From Desulforadius tongensis (GTDB lineage Bacteria > Bacillota > Desulfotomaculia > Desulfotomaculales > Desulfohalotomaculaceae): a stretch of DNA of 46,018 nucleotides. Position 1 is the stretch's first letter. Each line of letters starts with the position of its first letter. Below the pieces are notes generated by a model. The model saw only the letters and a list, made by a program, of their open reading frames with translations, was not told the DNA's origin and did no database searches. Shown here piece after piece: positions 25,724-34,763 of the stretch. The translations under genes were made by a program, and so were the position numbers. The stretch is from assembly GCF_016907915.1 (NCBI RefSeq), contig NZ_JAFBCW010000020.1, positions 1 through 46,018 of the forward strand. The letters run 5' to 3'.

Positions 25724-27463
25724 ATGATGATGGTCATGGGAACCAATAAAATAACCTTAAATGAAAAGGGCAAAGTAATACTGCCGGGGGATTTGAATCA
25801 ACATGTACAGTTGGTTCCTCACTCTGATATAGCGGTCACAGTTAACGGAAAACAAGTGCGCGAGCCGGTTTCCATCAGCGGGGAAGATAATGTTGAGCTT
25901 GCCGCCGTCAAGGGTGACCAGGGCAAAATAACAGTGGAAATTTCAAAGGACAGGTTGTCAGCCTACGTTACGCTGACCCCTGCCGTTGTTATTGCACCGC
26001 AGATAGAGGTTGAATATACCCCCAATGGTGTAACGGTAAAAGTTTTACCCCAATTAAAAGCGGAATACCCCTTTACCACGGAAGCAATCGTACAGGCACT
26101 GAAAGAAAACGGGGTAGTTTATGGAATAAGCCGGGAAAAAATATCTTCATTGCTAAAAAAACCATCAGAAACAAAGACACTGGTGGCAGAGGGCACCCCT
26201 TTTAAGCCGGGGGTTGATGAATCGGTAAACCTATTGATTGATACAGAGAATAACAATCAGCCGGAAATACTGCCTGACGGCAGGGTGGATTTTAGACAAA
26301 AACGCCTCACGTCGGTGGATATTGGGCAGGTGCTGGCGGTAAAAATACCGGGAAAACCCGGTGAACCGGGGACCGGGGTGGATGGCCGTCCCATAGAACC
26401 TCCCGACTATAAAAGAATGGAACTGCAGGCCGGAGAGGGAACCTTACTGCAGCAAAACGGTTTCAGCGTTGTTTCCACCGGGCGGGGTTTACCGCTGGTA
26501 CAAAGGAACAAAAACACCTGGATATTTAAGGTTATTCCTGTGTACCAGGTGGAAGAGGTTACCTTAAGTACCGGCAATTTAGAATTTAACGGCGATCTAG
26601 TGGTGAATAAAGATGTGGCCGAAGGGATGTCGGTTTTTGCTGCCGGTGATGTAAAAATTGGCGGATCGGTTTACGGGGCCAAAATTGTTGCCCTGGGCGA
26701 TGTGATAGTGAGTAAAAATGTTATCAGCTCCTTTGTTAATGCCGGGGGCATGTCTCAATATTTGGAAAATCTTAAAATCAAATTTCAATCAATTAACAAA
26801 TCATTGATTCAGCTGGTTGAATTGGTGGTCCTGCTGCAGGAAAGGTGCAGGCAGTTAAATAAGGAAGTTTGCCTGGGGCAGTTAATAGTGGGATTGATAA
26901 ATAAAAAATTTTCCCATCTGCCCAAAACAATAAATGAACTTGTACACCTGTTAAAGAATAAAAAGGTTGTGGTTTCATCCGAGGTCAGAAATTTAATTAC
27001 AGAATTGGAATTGAAATTTAGGAGACTGGGCTGGCTGAAAATTAAAAGCATTGAAGAACTGCAGCAGCTGCAGCAGCGGGTATCGGCGGTGATGGATTTC
27101 TTGGAAGCACAGGATAATGAAGAAAAGGGCAATGTTACCGTTTCTTACGCCATAAATTCAAATATTGAAGCGGAAGGCAGTGTTTATATTGCCGGTAAAG
27201 GCTGTATTAATACCAATATTAACGCCAAAGGAAATGTAACCATAGATGCCGTTTTCAGAGGGGGCATTATCAGCTGCAAAGGTGCTGTGAAAATTAATGA
27301 GGCCGGGTCGGAAATGGGGGTTAAAACAGTAATTAAAACCGGCGGCAGCCCGGTAAAGATTGAAAAGGCTTACCAAAATGTTTTCATTACCGTAGGCAGC
27401 AGCAGTAAAAATATCAACGGTACGGAGTACAAAGTATATGTAAGAGAAGAACAGAACCAGTAA
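25724..27463 (+). CDS. DUF342 (FapA) domain protein
   Basis: 579 aa. The FapA/DUF342 core covers about residues 75-540: an N-terminal region with a YGISREKI motif, the KPGEPGTGVDGRPI block near 212, then right-handed beta-helix turns (GDLVVNKDVAEGMSVFAAGDV and similar) split by a long coiled coil at about 340-460. DUF342 proteins are linked to polar localisation of signalling, but the role in Clostridia is unclear. Upstream are two inverted repeats (TAGGACA/TGTCCTA and ACCTTA/TAAGGT). Start ATG at 25724, with ATGs at 25727 and 25730 also possible. Confidence 0.85.
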   Translation: MMMVMGTNKITLNEKGKVILPGDLNQHVQLVPHSDIAVTVNGKQVREPVSISGEDNVELAAVKGDQGKITVEISKDRLSAYVTLTPAVVIAPQIEVEYTPNGVTVKVLPQLKAEYPFTTEAIVQALKENGVVYGISREKISSLLKKPSETKTLVAEGTPFKPGVDESVNLLIDTENNNQPEILPDGRVDFRQKRLTSVDIGQVLAVKIPGKPGEPGTGVDGRPIEPPDYKRMELQAGEGTLLQQNGFSVVSTGRGLPLVQRNKNTWIFKVIPVYQVEEVTLSTGNLEFNGDLVVNKDVAEGMSVFAAGDVKIGGSVYGAKIVALGDVIVSKNVISSFVNAGGMSQYLENLKIKFQSINKSLIQLVELVVLLQERCRQLNKEVCLGQLIVGLINKKFSHLPKTINELVHLLKNKKVVVSSEVRNLITELELKFRRLGWLKIKSIEELQQLQQRVSAVMDFLEAQDNEEKGNVTVSYAINSNIEAEGSVYIAGKGCINTNINAKGNVTIDAVFRGGIISCKGAVKINEAGSEMGVKTVIKTGGSPVKIEKAYQNVFITVGSSSKNINGTEYKVYVREEQNQ

Positions 27464-27490
27464 AATGACGCGGGGTATCGCGTTATTTTT
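27464..27490 (+). terminator. rho-independent terminator
   Basis: Short stem ACGCG / CGCGT followed by TTATTTTTTT after the DUF342 gene. Confidence 0.65.
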
Positions 27491-27525
27491 TTATGCCCCT
27501 ATATTAGACAAAATTAGACATATAA

Positions 27526-27543
27526 TTGTGAAAAACGACACAA
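27526..27543. promoter_or_regulatory. Rex-like operator upstream of the hdr cluster
   Basis: TTGTGAAAAACGACACAA resembles the Rex consensus TTGTGAA-N4-TTCACAA, with two mismatches in the second half. It lies about 250 bases before hdrC, in a 329-base gene-free region that otherwise shows AT-rich promoter-like sequence and no ORF. Rex would couple the cluster to the NADH/NAD ratio; this is inferred from the site only. Confidence 0.4.
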
Positions 27544-27792
27544 TGGCCGGGGTAAATGATGGTGTTCTGAAATAATGGCAGCGAAAAATAAAATAAGTAT
27601 GATGTGAAACGCGGTGCTTGGTTAAATTTTTTAATTTAATATAAATGGTGTTATTCTGCTATAGTGAAAATGAATTTTGCTAAATTTAAAAAAAGCAGAA
27701 TTTTAGGGTACAAAAACCAATAATTATGTGATAAAATTTTCATAAAGATAAGTATTTTAACAATAATACAGCAGCAAAGGAGGGGTGAGTTA

Positions 27793-28407
27793 GTGAATAT
27801 TATCACAAACCATGGGCCGGAACAGCTGGATTTTAATTTCATTAAAGAAGTTAAAGAAAGAAGCTGTCAACCGGTGGATTTGTGCTATCACTGTCAGAAG
27901 TGTTCTGTAGGCTGCCAGGTGGCTTCGTATACCGATTTTCGTCCCAACCAAATTATTAGGATGATTCAATTTGGTTTAAAGGATGAACTGTTGAAGAGTA
28001 CCGCCATTTGGCTCTGCGTGAACTGCGAAACTTGTGGTGCCCGGTGTCCCAACGGCATTTCGGTTTCTGCAGTTACCGATACATTGAGAGAAATGGCGCT
28101 GGAAGAAGGAGTGCCGGCCGGTGTGAAAAATGTACCGCTGTTCCACCAGGCGTTCTTAAACTCGGTGAAATCCGGCGGCAGGGTACATGAACCAACGATG
28201 CTGGTTCGCTATAAATTGAAGAGCGGCAATCTGTTTGAGGATATGAAAATGGGTATAGATTTATTTAAAAAGGGCAAACTTCCGCTGTTCCCCAGCCGGA
28301 CTAAGAATAAAGATCAGGTGAAAAAGATTTTTGACCGGGTAAAAGGAACCGGTTTCAGCAGATGCGGACAAAACTTTAACTCTGCATCCATTGAAGAAAG
28401 GGGGTAG
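27793..28407 (+). CDS. hdrC: heterodisulfide reductase subunit C-like ferredoxin
   Basis: 204 aa iron-sulfur protein with two 4Fe-4S motifs, CYHCQKCSVGC near residue 31 and CVNCETCGARC near 74. This is the HdrC pattern, carrying electrons between HdrA and HdrB. Its C-terminal part is basic with no membrane helix, so the complex is soluble, unlike DsrM/HmcF-type relatives. GTG start with AAAGGAGGGG upstream. First gene of hdrC-hdrB-hdrA-mvhD-FdhB-like; hdrB follows after five bases. Confidence 0.93.
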   Translation: MNIITNHGPEQLDFNFIKEVKERSCQPVDLCYHCQKCSVGCQVASYTDFRPNQIIRMIQFGLKDELLKSTAIWLCVNCETCGARCPNGISVSAVTDTLREMALEEGVPAGVKNVPLFHQAFLNSVKSGGRVHEPTMLVRYKLKSGNLFEDMKMGIDLFKKGKLPLFPSRTKNKDQVKKIFDRVKGTGFSRCGQNFNSASIEERG

Positions 28408-28412
28408 TACAG

Positions 28413-29264
28413 TTGAAATTTGCCTATTACCCCGGATGTTCGCTGGAGTCCACCGGCCAGGAGTTTGATTATTCCATCCGGGCTGTTAGTAAGGCTTTAG
28501 ATGTGGAATTGGTGGAACTACCCGATTGGGTATGCTGTGGTTCTACATCGGCTCACGCCACTTCTCATAAATTAGCCCTGGCTTTACCGGCACAAAACCT
28601 TGTCATTGCTGAAGAACAGAGGCTTGATCCGGTGGTGCCCTGTTCGGCCTGTTACAATCGCCTGAAGACGGCGGAACATGCCATTAAAACCAATGATGAA
28701 CTTAGAAAACAGGTTGAAAGCCTGTTAGGATGCCGTTTTACAGGAGAAGTGCAGACCAAATCAGCTTTGGAGGCCTTTACAAAGGATGTGGGGCTGACCG
28801 CCATTACCAAACGGGTAGAAAGAAAATTGACAGGCTTAAAGGTGGTTTGTTATTACGGGTGCTTAACCTCCCGCCCCCCGGAGGCGGTGGCCTTTGAAGA
28901 CCCTGAAAATCCGCAGAGCATGGATAAGCTAATGAAGGCTTTGGGTGCGGAACCTTTAACCTGGTCCTACAAAACCGATTGCTGCGGTGCCAGTTTGTCA
29001 ATTACCAAGGCAGATATTGTTTACAGTATGACCGGACGGATATTGGATGCGGCGGTGGAAGCGGGGGCCCAGGCCATTGTCACCACCTGCCCGCTGTGCC
29101 AAACAAATTTGGAAACGCGCCGCCGGGGCGGTATTGATATTCCGGTATTTTACTTTACTGAATTAATGGGATTGGCCTTTGGCCTGCCTGATACCAACAG
29201 GTGGTTTAAGAAACATATGGTTGACCCCATGCCCCTGGTGAGATCTTTAACTGAAACGGGTTAA
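28413..29264 (+). CDS. hdrB: heterodisulfide reductase subunit B-like protein
   Basis: 283 aa with two CCG domains, which in HdrB hold non-cubane 4Fe-4S clusters at the disulfide-reducing site. First: PGCS near residue 5, WVCCGSTSAH near 41 and CSACYNRL near 77. Second: YYGCLTSRPP near 148, TDCCGASLS near 190 and CPLCQTNLE near 228. The natural disulfide acceptor in non-methanogens is not known. TTG start five bases after hdrC, so the two are probably translationally linked. Confidence 0.93.
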   Translation: MKFAYYPGCSLESTGQEFDYSIRAVSKALDVELVELPDWVCCGSTSAHATSHKLALALPAQNLVIAEEQRLDPVVPCSACYNRLKTAEHAIKTNDELRKQVESLLGCRFTGEVQTKSALEAFTKDVGLTAITKRVERKLTGLKVVCYYGCLTSRPPEAVAFEDPENPQSMDKLMKALGAEPLTWSYKTDCCGASLSITKADIVYSMTGRILDAAVEAGAQAIVTTCPLCQTNLETRRRGGIDIPVFYFTELMGLAFGLPDTNRWFKKHMVDPMPLVRSLTETG

Positions 29265-29345
29265 ATGGTAGTTAGTTAGCTGTTATCATCAATAAAATTT
29301 GGGACATCCGGACCAAAAACGGAGACTGGAGGTCTGGTAATTATT

Positions 29346-32300
29346 ATGAGTAAAAATAATTTACTAACCGGAGCAGTGATGGTGGTTGGCGGTGGTATAT
29401 CGGGTATGCAGTCAGCGTTGGATTTGGCGGAAGCAGGTTTTAAAGTATACCTGCTGGAACAAAAACCGGCCATTGGCGGCATCATGGCCATGCTGGACAA
29501 AACATTTCCCACCAACGACTGCGCAATGTGCACCATGTCACCCAAGCTGGTTGACGTGGGCAGGCACTTGAACGTTGAGATTATCACCAATGCTGAAGTG
29601 CTGGGAGTAGAAGGGGAACCGGGTAACTTTAAAGCCCGGGTGTTAAAAAAGGCCCGTTACGTGGATGAGGAGAAATGTATAGCCTGCGGCCGGTGCGCCG
29701 AAGAATGTCCCGTCAAGGTGCCCAGTGAATTTGACGGCGGGCTGGGTAAGCGCAAGGCCATTTATAAAATGTATGCCCAAGCTACTCCCAATGCCTATGC
29801 CATTGATAGGGACAAATGTTTGCGATTAAAAAATCCTAAAGCCTGTGGTAAATGTTTAAAAGTTTGTGAGGCCGGCGCTATAAACCACCAGATGAAAGAC
29901 GAAGAGCTGGTGCTGGAAGTTGGTTCAATAATTTTGTCGCCGGGTTTTGAACCCATTGACCCCGCTCCTTACGGGGAATATGGCTGGGGTATTTACGATA
30001 ATGTAATCACCAGTGTTCAATTTGAACGGATGCTGGCTGCCTCCGGTCCTTTCCAAGGCCACGTGGTGCGCCCCTCTGATCACGTTGAACCGAAAAAAAT
30101 TGCCTTTATTCAGTGCGTCGGTTCCCGGGATATACATAGAGGTAAAAATTACTGTTCTGCTGTCTGCTGTATGTATGCCACTAAAGAGGCCATTATTGCC
30201 AAGGAACACGTTGAAGGCCTGGAGGCCACTATTTTCTACATGGATATCCGGGCGTACGGTAAGGATTTTGAGAAGTATTACGACCGGGCCCGGCTGCAGT
30301 ACGGTGTTAAATATGTAAGAAGCATGATTTCTTCAGTAAAGGAACTGCAGCAGAGCAAAAACCTGCTGATACGTTATCTCACCCCGGAAGGTGAGTACAG
30401 AGAAGAAGAATTTGACATGCTGGTTTTATCTGTGGGTTTGAAACCCAGCAGCACGGCCAAACAGCTGGCCGAGGCGGTGGGTGTAGAACTGGATAGTAAC
30501 GGTTTTTGCAAGTGTGATGAATTTAATCCCAGTGCCACCACAAAACCCGGTATTTTTGCCGGGGGAGCCTTTGTGGCACCGAAGGATATTCCGGAAACGG
30601 TGGGGGATGCCAGCTGTGCTGCGGCACAGGCCGGGCGTGTCCTGGCAGAATCCAGGGGAACGCTGGCCCAGGTTAAAGAGTACCCGCCGGAAAAGGATAT
30701 TTCAGGTGCGGAACCGAGGATTGGTGCCTTTATCTGTAACTGTGGTATAAACATCGGATCGGTGGTTAAAGTTCCCGAAGTGGTGGAATATGTAAAAACC
30801 CTTCCCGGTGTTGTTCACGCCGAAGAATTTCTGTTTACCTGCTCCCAGGACAATGTTGAACGCATAAAGGAGAGAATTAAAGAACATGACTTGAACCGGG
30901 TGGTGGTGGCTTCTTGTACACCGCGTACCCACGCTCCGCTGTTTATGGCCAGCATTCGCGAAGCGGGATTAAACCCCTACTTGTACGAACAGGCCAACAT
31001 TCGTGAACATGCCAGCTGGGTGCACCAGGATAATCCCCGGGCGGCCACCGAAAAGGCCAAGGATTTGGTGCGCATGGCGGTGGAAAAGGTAAAACTGGCT
31101 AAGCCGGTGCACACCTCGTTCTTTGAAATTAACCGCAGGGTGTTGGTAATTGGCGGGGGATTGTCAGGTATGACCGCAGCGTTGAATTTGGCCGGCCAGG
31201 GTTTTGGCGTATACCTGGTAGAAAAGGAACCCCAGCTGGGTGGGAATGCCCGTCACGTCAAATACACCATTGATGGTTCCGATCCGCAAAAGTTAATTGC
31301 CGATTTAAGCAGCCGGGTAAATGAACACCCGCTGGTGGAAGTTTTAACCGGGGCTGAAATTACAGCGGTTTCCGGTTACCTGGGCAACTATAAAACCACG
31401 GTGGAAATTGACTCGCAGTTGAAAGTGCTGGAACATGGCGTGGTAATTGTTGCCAGCGGGGCGGAAGAAGCAAAACCAACCGAATATCTTTACGGTGAAC
31501 ATGACGGTGTACTTACCCAGAGGGAACTGGAGGAGCGCCTGGCCGGCGGCCGGTTGGAGGGCGTGAACAATGTAGTGATGATTCAATGCGTTGGTTCACG
31601 CCAGGAAGGACGCCCCTACTGCAGCCGCATATGCTGCACCCAGGCAATTAAAAATGCCCTGCAGATTAAAAAGAAAAACCCCGGGGCCAGGGTTTTCGTA
31701 TTGTACCGGGATATTCGCACCTACGGCATGAAAGAAAAATATTACCGGCAGGCCAGGGAACAGGGTGTAATATTTATTCGTTATACACCGGAGGACAAAC
31801 CGGTGGTTAATGCCAAAGGAGATAAAATTGAAGTTAAAATTACTGACCCGGTACTGGAACGGCAGCTGGTGCTGGATGCTGACCTGTTGGTGCTGTCCAC
31901 CGGCATTGTGCCCAGGAAAGACGGTGAAAAATTATCCCGCCTGTACAAGCTGCCCCTCAACGCCGATGGTTTTTACAATGAAGCCCATATGAAGCTGCGC
32001 CCGGTGGACTTTGCCGCCGACGGCTTATATCTCTGTGGGTTGGCCCATTCGCCCAAGCTGATTAGCGAATCACTGGCCCAGGCCAACGCTGCGGCCATCA
32101 GGGCGGTAACACTGCTGTCTAAGGATCGCCTGGAAAGCCTGGGTATTGTGGCCACGGTTAATGAAAAATGGTGTAAGGGCTGCGGCCTGTGCGTAAGTAT
32201 CTGCCCCTATGATGCCCGGGTAATAGACGAAAACAAAAATGTGGCTGTGGTACGTGAAGTGCTCTGCCAGGGCTGCGGGGCCTGTGTTGCCGCTTGTCCC

Positions 32301-32372
32301 AGCAGTGCGTCACAGCAAAATGGTTTTGAGAAGAAACAACTCCTTACTATAATCGACGCGGCGATAAGTTAG
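29346..32372 (+). CDS. hdrA: double-module HdrA-like flavoprotein
   Basis: 1008 aa, about 350 longer than a standard HdrA. N-terminal module: FAD motif GGGISGMQSA near residue 15, a cysteine pair CAMCTMSPK near 59 and two Fe-S motifs (CIACGRCAEECP near 110, CGKCLKVC near 166), similar to QmoA. The second module starts with the HdrA N-terminal signature ICNCGINIGSVV near 461, then a second FAD motif GGGLSGMTAA near 600 and a C-terminal dicluster ferredoxin (CKGCGLCVSICP near 942, CQGCGACVAACP near 972). HdrA is the flavin-bifurcating core. Two FADs suggest an extended electron path. Confidence 0.93.
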   Translation: MSKNNLLTGAVMVVGGGISGMQSALDLAEAGFKVYLLEQKPAIGGIMAMLDKTFPTNDCAMCTMSPKLVDVGRHLNVEIITNAEVLGVEGEPGNFKARVLKKARYVDEEKCIACGRCAEECPVKVPSEFDGGLGKRKAIYKMYAQATPNAYAIDRDKCLRLKNPKACGKCLKVCEAGAINHQMKDEELVLEVGSIILSPGFEPIDPAPYGEYGWGIYDNVITSVQFERMLAASGPFQGHVVRPSDHVEPKKIAFIQCVGSRDIHRGKNYCSAVCCMYATKEAIIAKEHVEGLEATIFYMDIRAYGKDFEKYYDRARLQYGVKYVRSMISSVKELQQSKNLLIRYLTPEGEYREEEFDMLVLSVGLKPSSTAKQLAEAVGVELDSNGFCKCDEFNPSATTKPGIFAGGAFVAPKDIPETVGDASCAAAQAGRVLAESRGTLAQVKEYPPEKDISGAEPRIGAFICNCGINIGSVVKVPEVVEYVKTLPGVVHAEEFLFTCSQDNVERIKERIKEHDLNRVVVASCTPRTHAPLFMASIREAGLNPYLYEQANIREHASWVHQDNPRAATEKAKDLVRMAVEKVKLAKPVHTSFFEINRRVLVIGGGLSGMTAALNLAGQGFGVYLVEKEPQLGGNARHVKYTIDGSDPQKLIADLSSRVNEHPLVEVLTGAEITAVSGYLGNYKTTVEIDSQLKVLEHGVVIVASGAEEAKPTEYLYGEHDGVLTQRELEERLAGGRLEGVNNVVMIQCVGSRQEGRPYCSRICCTQAIKNALQIKKKNPGARVFVLYRDIRTYGMKEKYYRQAREQGVIFIRYTPEDKPVVNAKGDKIEVKITDPVLERQLVLDADLLVLSTGIVPRKDGEKLSRLYKLPLNADGFYNEAHMKLRPVDFAADGLYLCGLAHSPKLISESLAQANAAAIRAVTLLSKDRLESLGIVATVNEKWCKGCGLCVSICPYDARVIDENKNVAVVREVLCQGCGACVAACPSSASQQNGFEKKQLLTIIDAAIS

Positions 32373-32428
32373 CAGTTCAATTAATATATAAGCAACTCCT
32401 CACCATGTGAGGGGAAAGGAGGTCTGTT

Positions 32429-32875
32429 GTGAGCATTCCGGAACAAAAGCTAGACGCTGAATTTGAACCCAAAATTGTTGGTTTAATGTGCAACTGGTGC
32501 TCCTACACAGGTGCCGACTTGGCAGGTACTTCCCGTATCCAGTACCCTCCAAATGTTCGCATTGTACGGGTTATGTGTACCGGTTCGGTAGACCCGATGT
32601 ATTTGGTGCGCCCGCTGTTGGAAGGTGCTGATGGTGTGCTGGTGGGTGGTTGACACCCCGGTGACTGCCACTATGGTAGTGGCAATTACAAGGCGCGCCG
32701 TAAAATAGCGATGGTAAAAGAAATATTAAAACAGTTTGGTGTGGAAGAGGATCGACTGTGGTTTAGATTTATCAGTGCTTCCGAAGGCAACTATTTCGGT
32801 CAAACCATTACCGAGATGGTAGAAAAATTAAAACAATTGGGCCCCAACCCGATGGGTAAAAAATGGCAGACATAA
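32429..32875 (+). CDS. mvhD: MvhD/FrhD-type electron-transfer subunit, selenoprotein
   Basis: 148 aa when the in-frame TGA at 32651-32653 is read as selenocysteine (residue 75). Upstream the frame gives the family N terminus with GLMCNWCSYTGADL near residue 12 and VMCTGSVDP near 50. Downstream, in the same frame, it continues HPGDCHYGSGNYKARRK and WFRFISASEG to a TAA at 32873. The family motif is GCHPGDCHY, so UGA replaces precisely the first Cys, a 2Fe-2S ligand region. Selenocysteine at this position is known in some methanogen VhuD/FrhD proteins. GTG start with AAAGGAGG upstream. Confidence 0.92.
32651..32690 (+). promoter_or_regulatory. UGA(Sec) codon with bacterial SECIS hairpin
   Basis: Twelve bases after the UGA begins a perfect stem TGCCACTA (32666-32673) / TAGTGGCA (32677-32684). 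The apical loop region reads ATGGTA, holding a GGU as in SelB-binding loops, about 21 bases after the UGA, the spacing seen in bacterial SECIS elements. Confidence 0.85.
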
Positions 32876-32888
32876 GGAGGTGGGGTGA

Positions 32889-34004
32889 GTGATGAAAAAT
32901 TATATATTAAAGGTGGAAAACAATAACCCGGTAAAAAGCCTGGCTGGTTTTATGAAGGGGCTTTTAGAGCAGCAGGTTGTTGACGCGCTGTTTGTGCAGC
33001 AGCCCGTTGACGGTGCTGCTGTGCATACGCTGGTAAAGGAGCCGGAAGCTGCCGCCGGTGCCAACCCGCTGGTGCCCGTTAGTTTACAAAACGCTGCCCG
33101 GTTGGTGTCCGACCTCACCAGCCGGGGATTGAAAGAAAAGGTTGGTGTGGTGCTGCGGTCCTGTGAGGTGCGGGCGCTGGTAGAACTGGTTAAGCTGCAG
33201 CAGGCCAAGCTCGATAACCTGGTGATTATCGGTGTGGACTGCTTGGGTACCTTTGAACCAAGCACATACCGTCAATTGGTAAAATCGGGTCAGCTTAAGC
33301 CGGAGGATTGGGCGGCCAAGGCGGCCGGCGGGGAAACGGCAATTGGCGGTACGGATGTTCGCCGGTCATGTCGGATTTGTGATCATGTTACTGCAGAGCA
33401 TGCCCAAATTCACATCGGTTGGGTGGGCATGAATGTAAATAGTGAACTGTTGATTCAGGCCGGTGATGAGCTGGCCGGTGCGGTGGAAAAAATAGGGCTG
33501 TCCGGCGGCGGTGATTTGTCCAAACGCAGCGATTTAATCAGCAGGCTGGTGGAAACCAGGGCGGCAGAAAAAGAAAAAATGATTGCTGAATACAGCGACA
33601 AATTAAACAGTATGGATAAGTTAATGGATGAGCTGTCCGCCTGCTTGAAGTGCAGCAACTGCCGTCAGGCCTGTCCCATCTGTTTCTGCCGCGAGTGCGT
33701 ATTTATAAGTCCCACCTTCCAGCACGATGCTGACAAGTACTTGAAGTGGGCCGAGCGAAAGGGCTGTATCGAAATGCCAACGGACACTGTGCTCTTCCAC
33801 CTGACCAGGGCCAATCACATGGGAGAATCCTGTGTTGGCTGCGGGCAGTGTGAATCAGCCTGTCCCAGCGGCATACCCGTGGGCATGATGTTCCAGGTGA
33901 TGAGCAAACGGATACAGGATTTGTTTGACTATGTGCCCGGCCGTGACATTGAAGAACCGCTGCCGCTGTCTACATATAAAGAAGTGGAGCTGGAACCCCG
34001 TTGA
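32889..34004 (+). CDS. FdhB/FrhB-like iron-sulfur flavoprotein subunit
   Basis: 371 aa. The N-terminal two thirds resemble the beta subunit C-terminal domain of F420 hydrogenase/formate dehydrogenase (VGVVLRSCEVRALVELVKL near residue 97, IIGVDCLGTFEP near 130). Fe-S motifs follow: CRICDHVTAEHA near 162, CLKCSNCRQACPICFC near 249 and CVGCGQCESACPSGIP near 316. Such subunits pass electrons between Hdr complexes and ferredoxin, F420 or NADH, and this one probably replaces a hydrogenase at MvhD. Start GTG at 32889, or ATG at 32892, 13-16 bases after mvhD's stop, with AAGGAGG. Confidence 0.88.
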   Translation: MMKNYILKVENNNPVKSLAGFMKGLLEQQVVDALFVQQPVDGAAVHTLVKEPEAAAGANPLVPVSLQNAARLVSDLTSRGLKEKVGVVLRSCEVRALVELVKLQQAKLDNLVIIGVDCLGTFEPSTYRQLVKSGQLKPEDWAAKAAGGETAIGGTDVRRSCRICDHVTAEHAQIHIGWVGMNVNSELLIQAGDELAGAVEKIGLSGGGDLSKRSDLISRLVETRAAEKEKMIAEYSDKLNSMDKLMDELSACLKCSNCRQACPICFCRECVFISPTFQHDADKYLKWAERKGCIEMPTDTVLFHLTRANHMGESCVGCGQCESACPSGIPVGMMFQVMSKRIQDLFDYVPGRDIEEPLPLSTYKEVELEPR

Positions 34005-34018
34005 TAAAATATTCCTGC

Positions 34019-34046
34019 GCCCTGTCCCATTGGGACGGGGCCTTTT
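34019..34046 (+). terminator. terminator of the hdr cluster
   Basis: GCCCTGTCCC / GGGACGGGGC (one G-T pair) with five T, 15 bases after the FdhB-like gene. Confidence 0.85.
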
Positions 34047-34066
34047 TATACCTGTCGTTAGGCTGC

Positions 34067-34747
34067 TTACACCAGTGCCCGCAGCTTTTTTTGGTCTTTA
34101 ATTACTATTTGCCGGCGGTTTACTTCTAAAATACCCTTTTTCTTTAATTCACTTATTATCCTGTTGGCGGCTTCCCTGGAGGTTCCCACCATACTGGCCA
34201 GTTCTTGATTTGTCAGCGTCAGTTTTAATATAATGTCTTCTTCCCTCTGCACCCCGTGTTCTGCTGCTATTTCCAGCAGTGCCAGTATTATTCTCCTGCG
34301 CACGTCGTTTAGTGCTAAATTCCGCACCTTTTCCTGGGCAGAGCGCAGACGCTTGGACATAATGTGCAGCATGGACAGGGCAATCCCGGGATTGGCGATA
34401 ATTAATTTTTCCATGTCGCTGTTTTTTACCGCGCCGATAACCGAGTCCTGCTGCACTTCTGCGCTGGCGGGGTAACTGCTGCTGCCAAACAATACCACCT
34501 CGGCAAAGACTTCCCCGGGGTGAACGAAATGCAGTATGTGTTCCCGCCCGTCGGCACTGCGTTTGGTCAGTTTTACCAGGCCCTGTTTTAATATAAACAG
34601 TGCTGTGCCCGGGTCGTCTTCTAAAAAAACAAAACTGCCCTTTTTGTAACTGCGGTCGTGCACCAATTTGGCTATTTTGGCAAGCTGTTCACCGGTGAGC
34701 TCGGAAAACAGCGCGCATTTTTTAAAATATTTCACGTTGTCGTTCAT
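34067..34747 (-). CDS. Crp/Fnr-family transcription regulator
   Basis: 226 aa. The cNMP-binding beta-barrel (about residues 10-125) has FLEDDPGTALFILKQGLVKL, and a C-terminal winged helix (about 145-226) has LTNQELASMVGTSREAANRIISELKKKG as its recognition region. There is no N-terminal FNR-type cysteine cluster, so it should respond to a ligand other than via an Fe-S cluster. It is convergent with the hdr cluster. ATG at 34747; an in-frame GTG at 34759 is less likely. A palindrome just upstream may be its own operator. Confidence 0.88.
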   Translation of the reverse strand: MNDNVKYFKKCALFSELTGEQLAKIAKLVHDRSYKKGSFVFLEDDPGTALFILKQGLVKLTKRSADGREHILHFVHPGEVFAEVVLFGSSSYPASAEVQQDSVIGAVKNSDMEKLIIANPGIALSMLHIMSKRLRSAQEKVRNLALNDVRRRIILALLEIAAEHGVQREEDIILKLTLTNQELASMVGTSREAANRIISELKKKGILEVNRRQIVIKDQKKLRALV

Positions 34748-34763
34748 TGCTGCACCCACTGTT

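Noticed and set aside
32429-32653. Truncated or pseudogene MvhD fragment
   Set aside because: The frame continues without any other defect beyond the TGA and a SECIS-like hairpin follows, so recoding is the better explanation.
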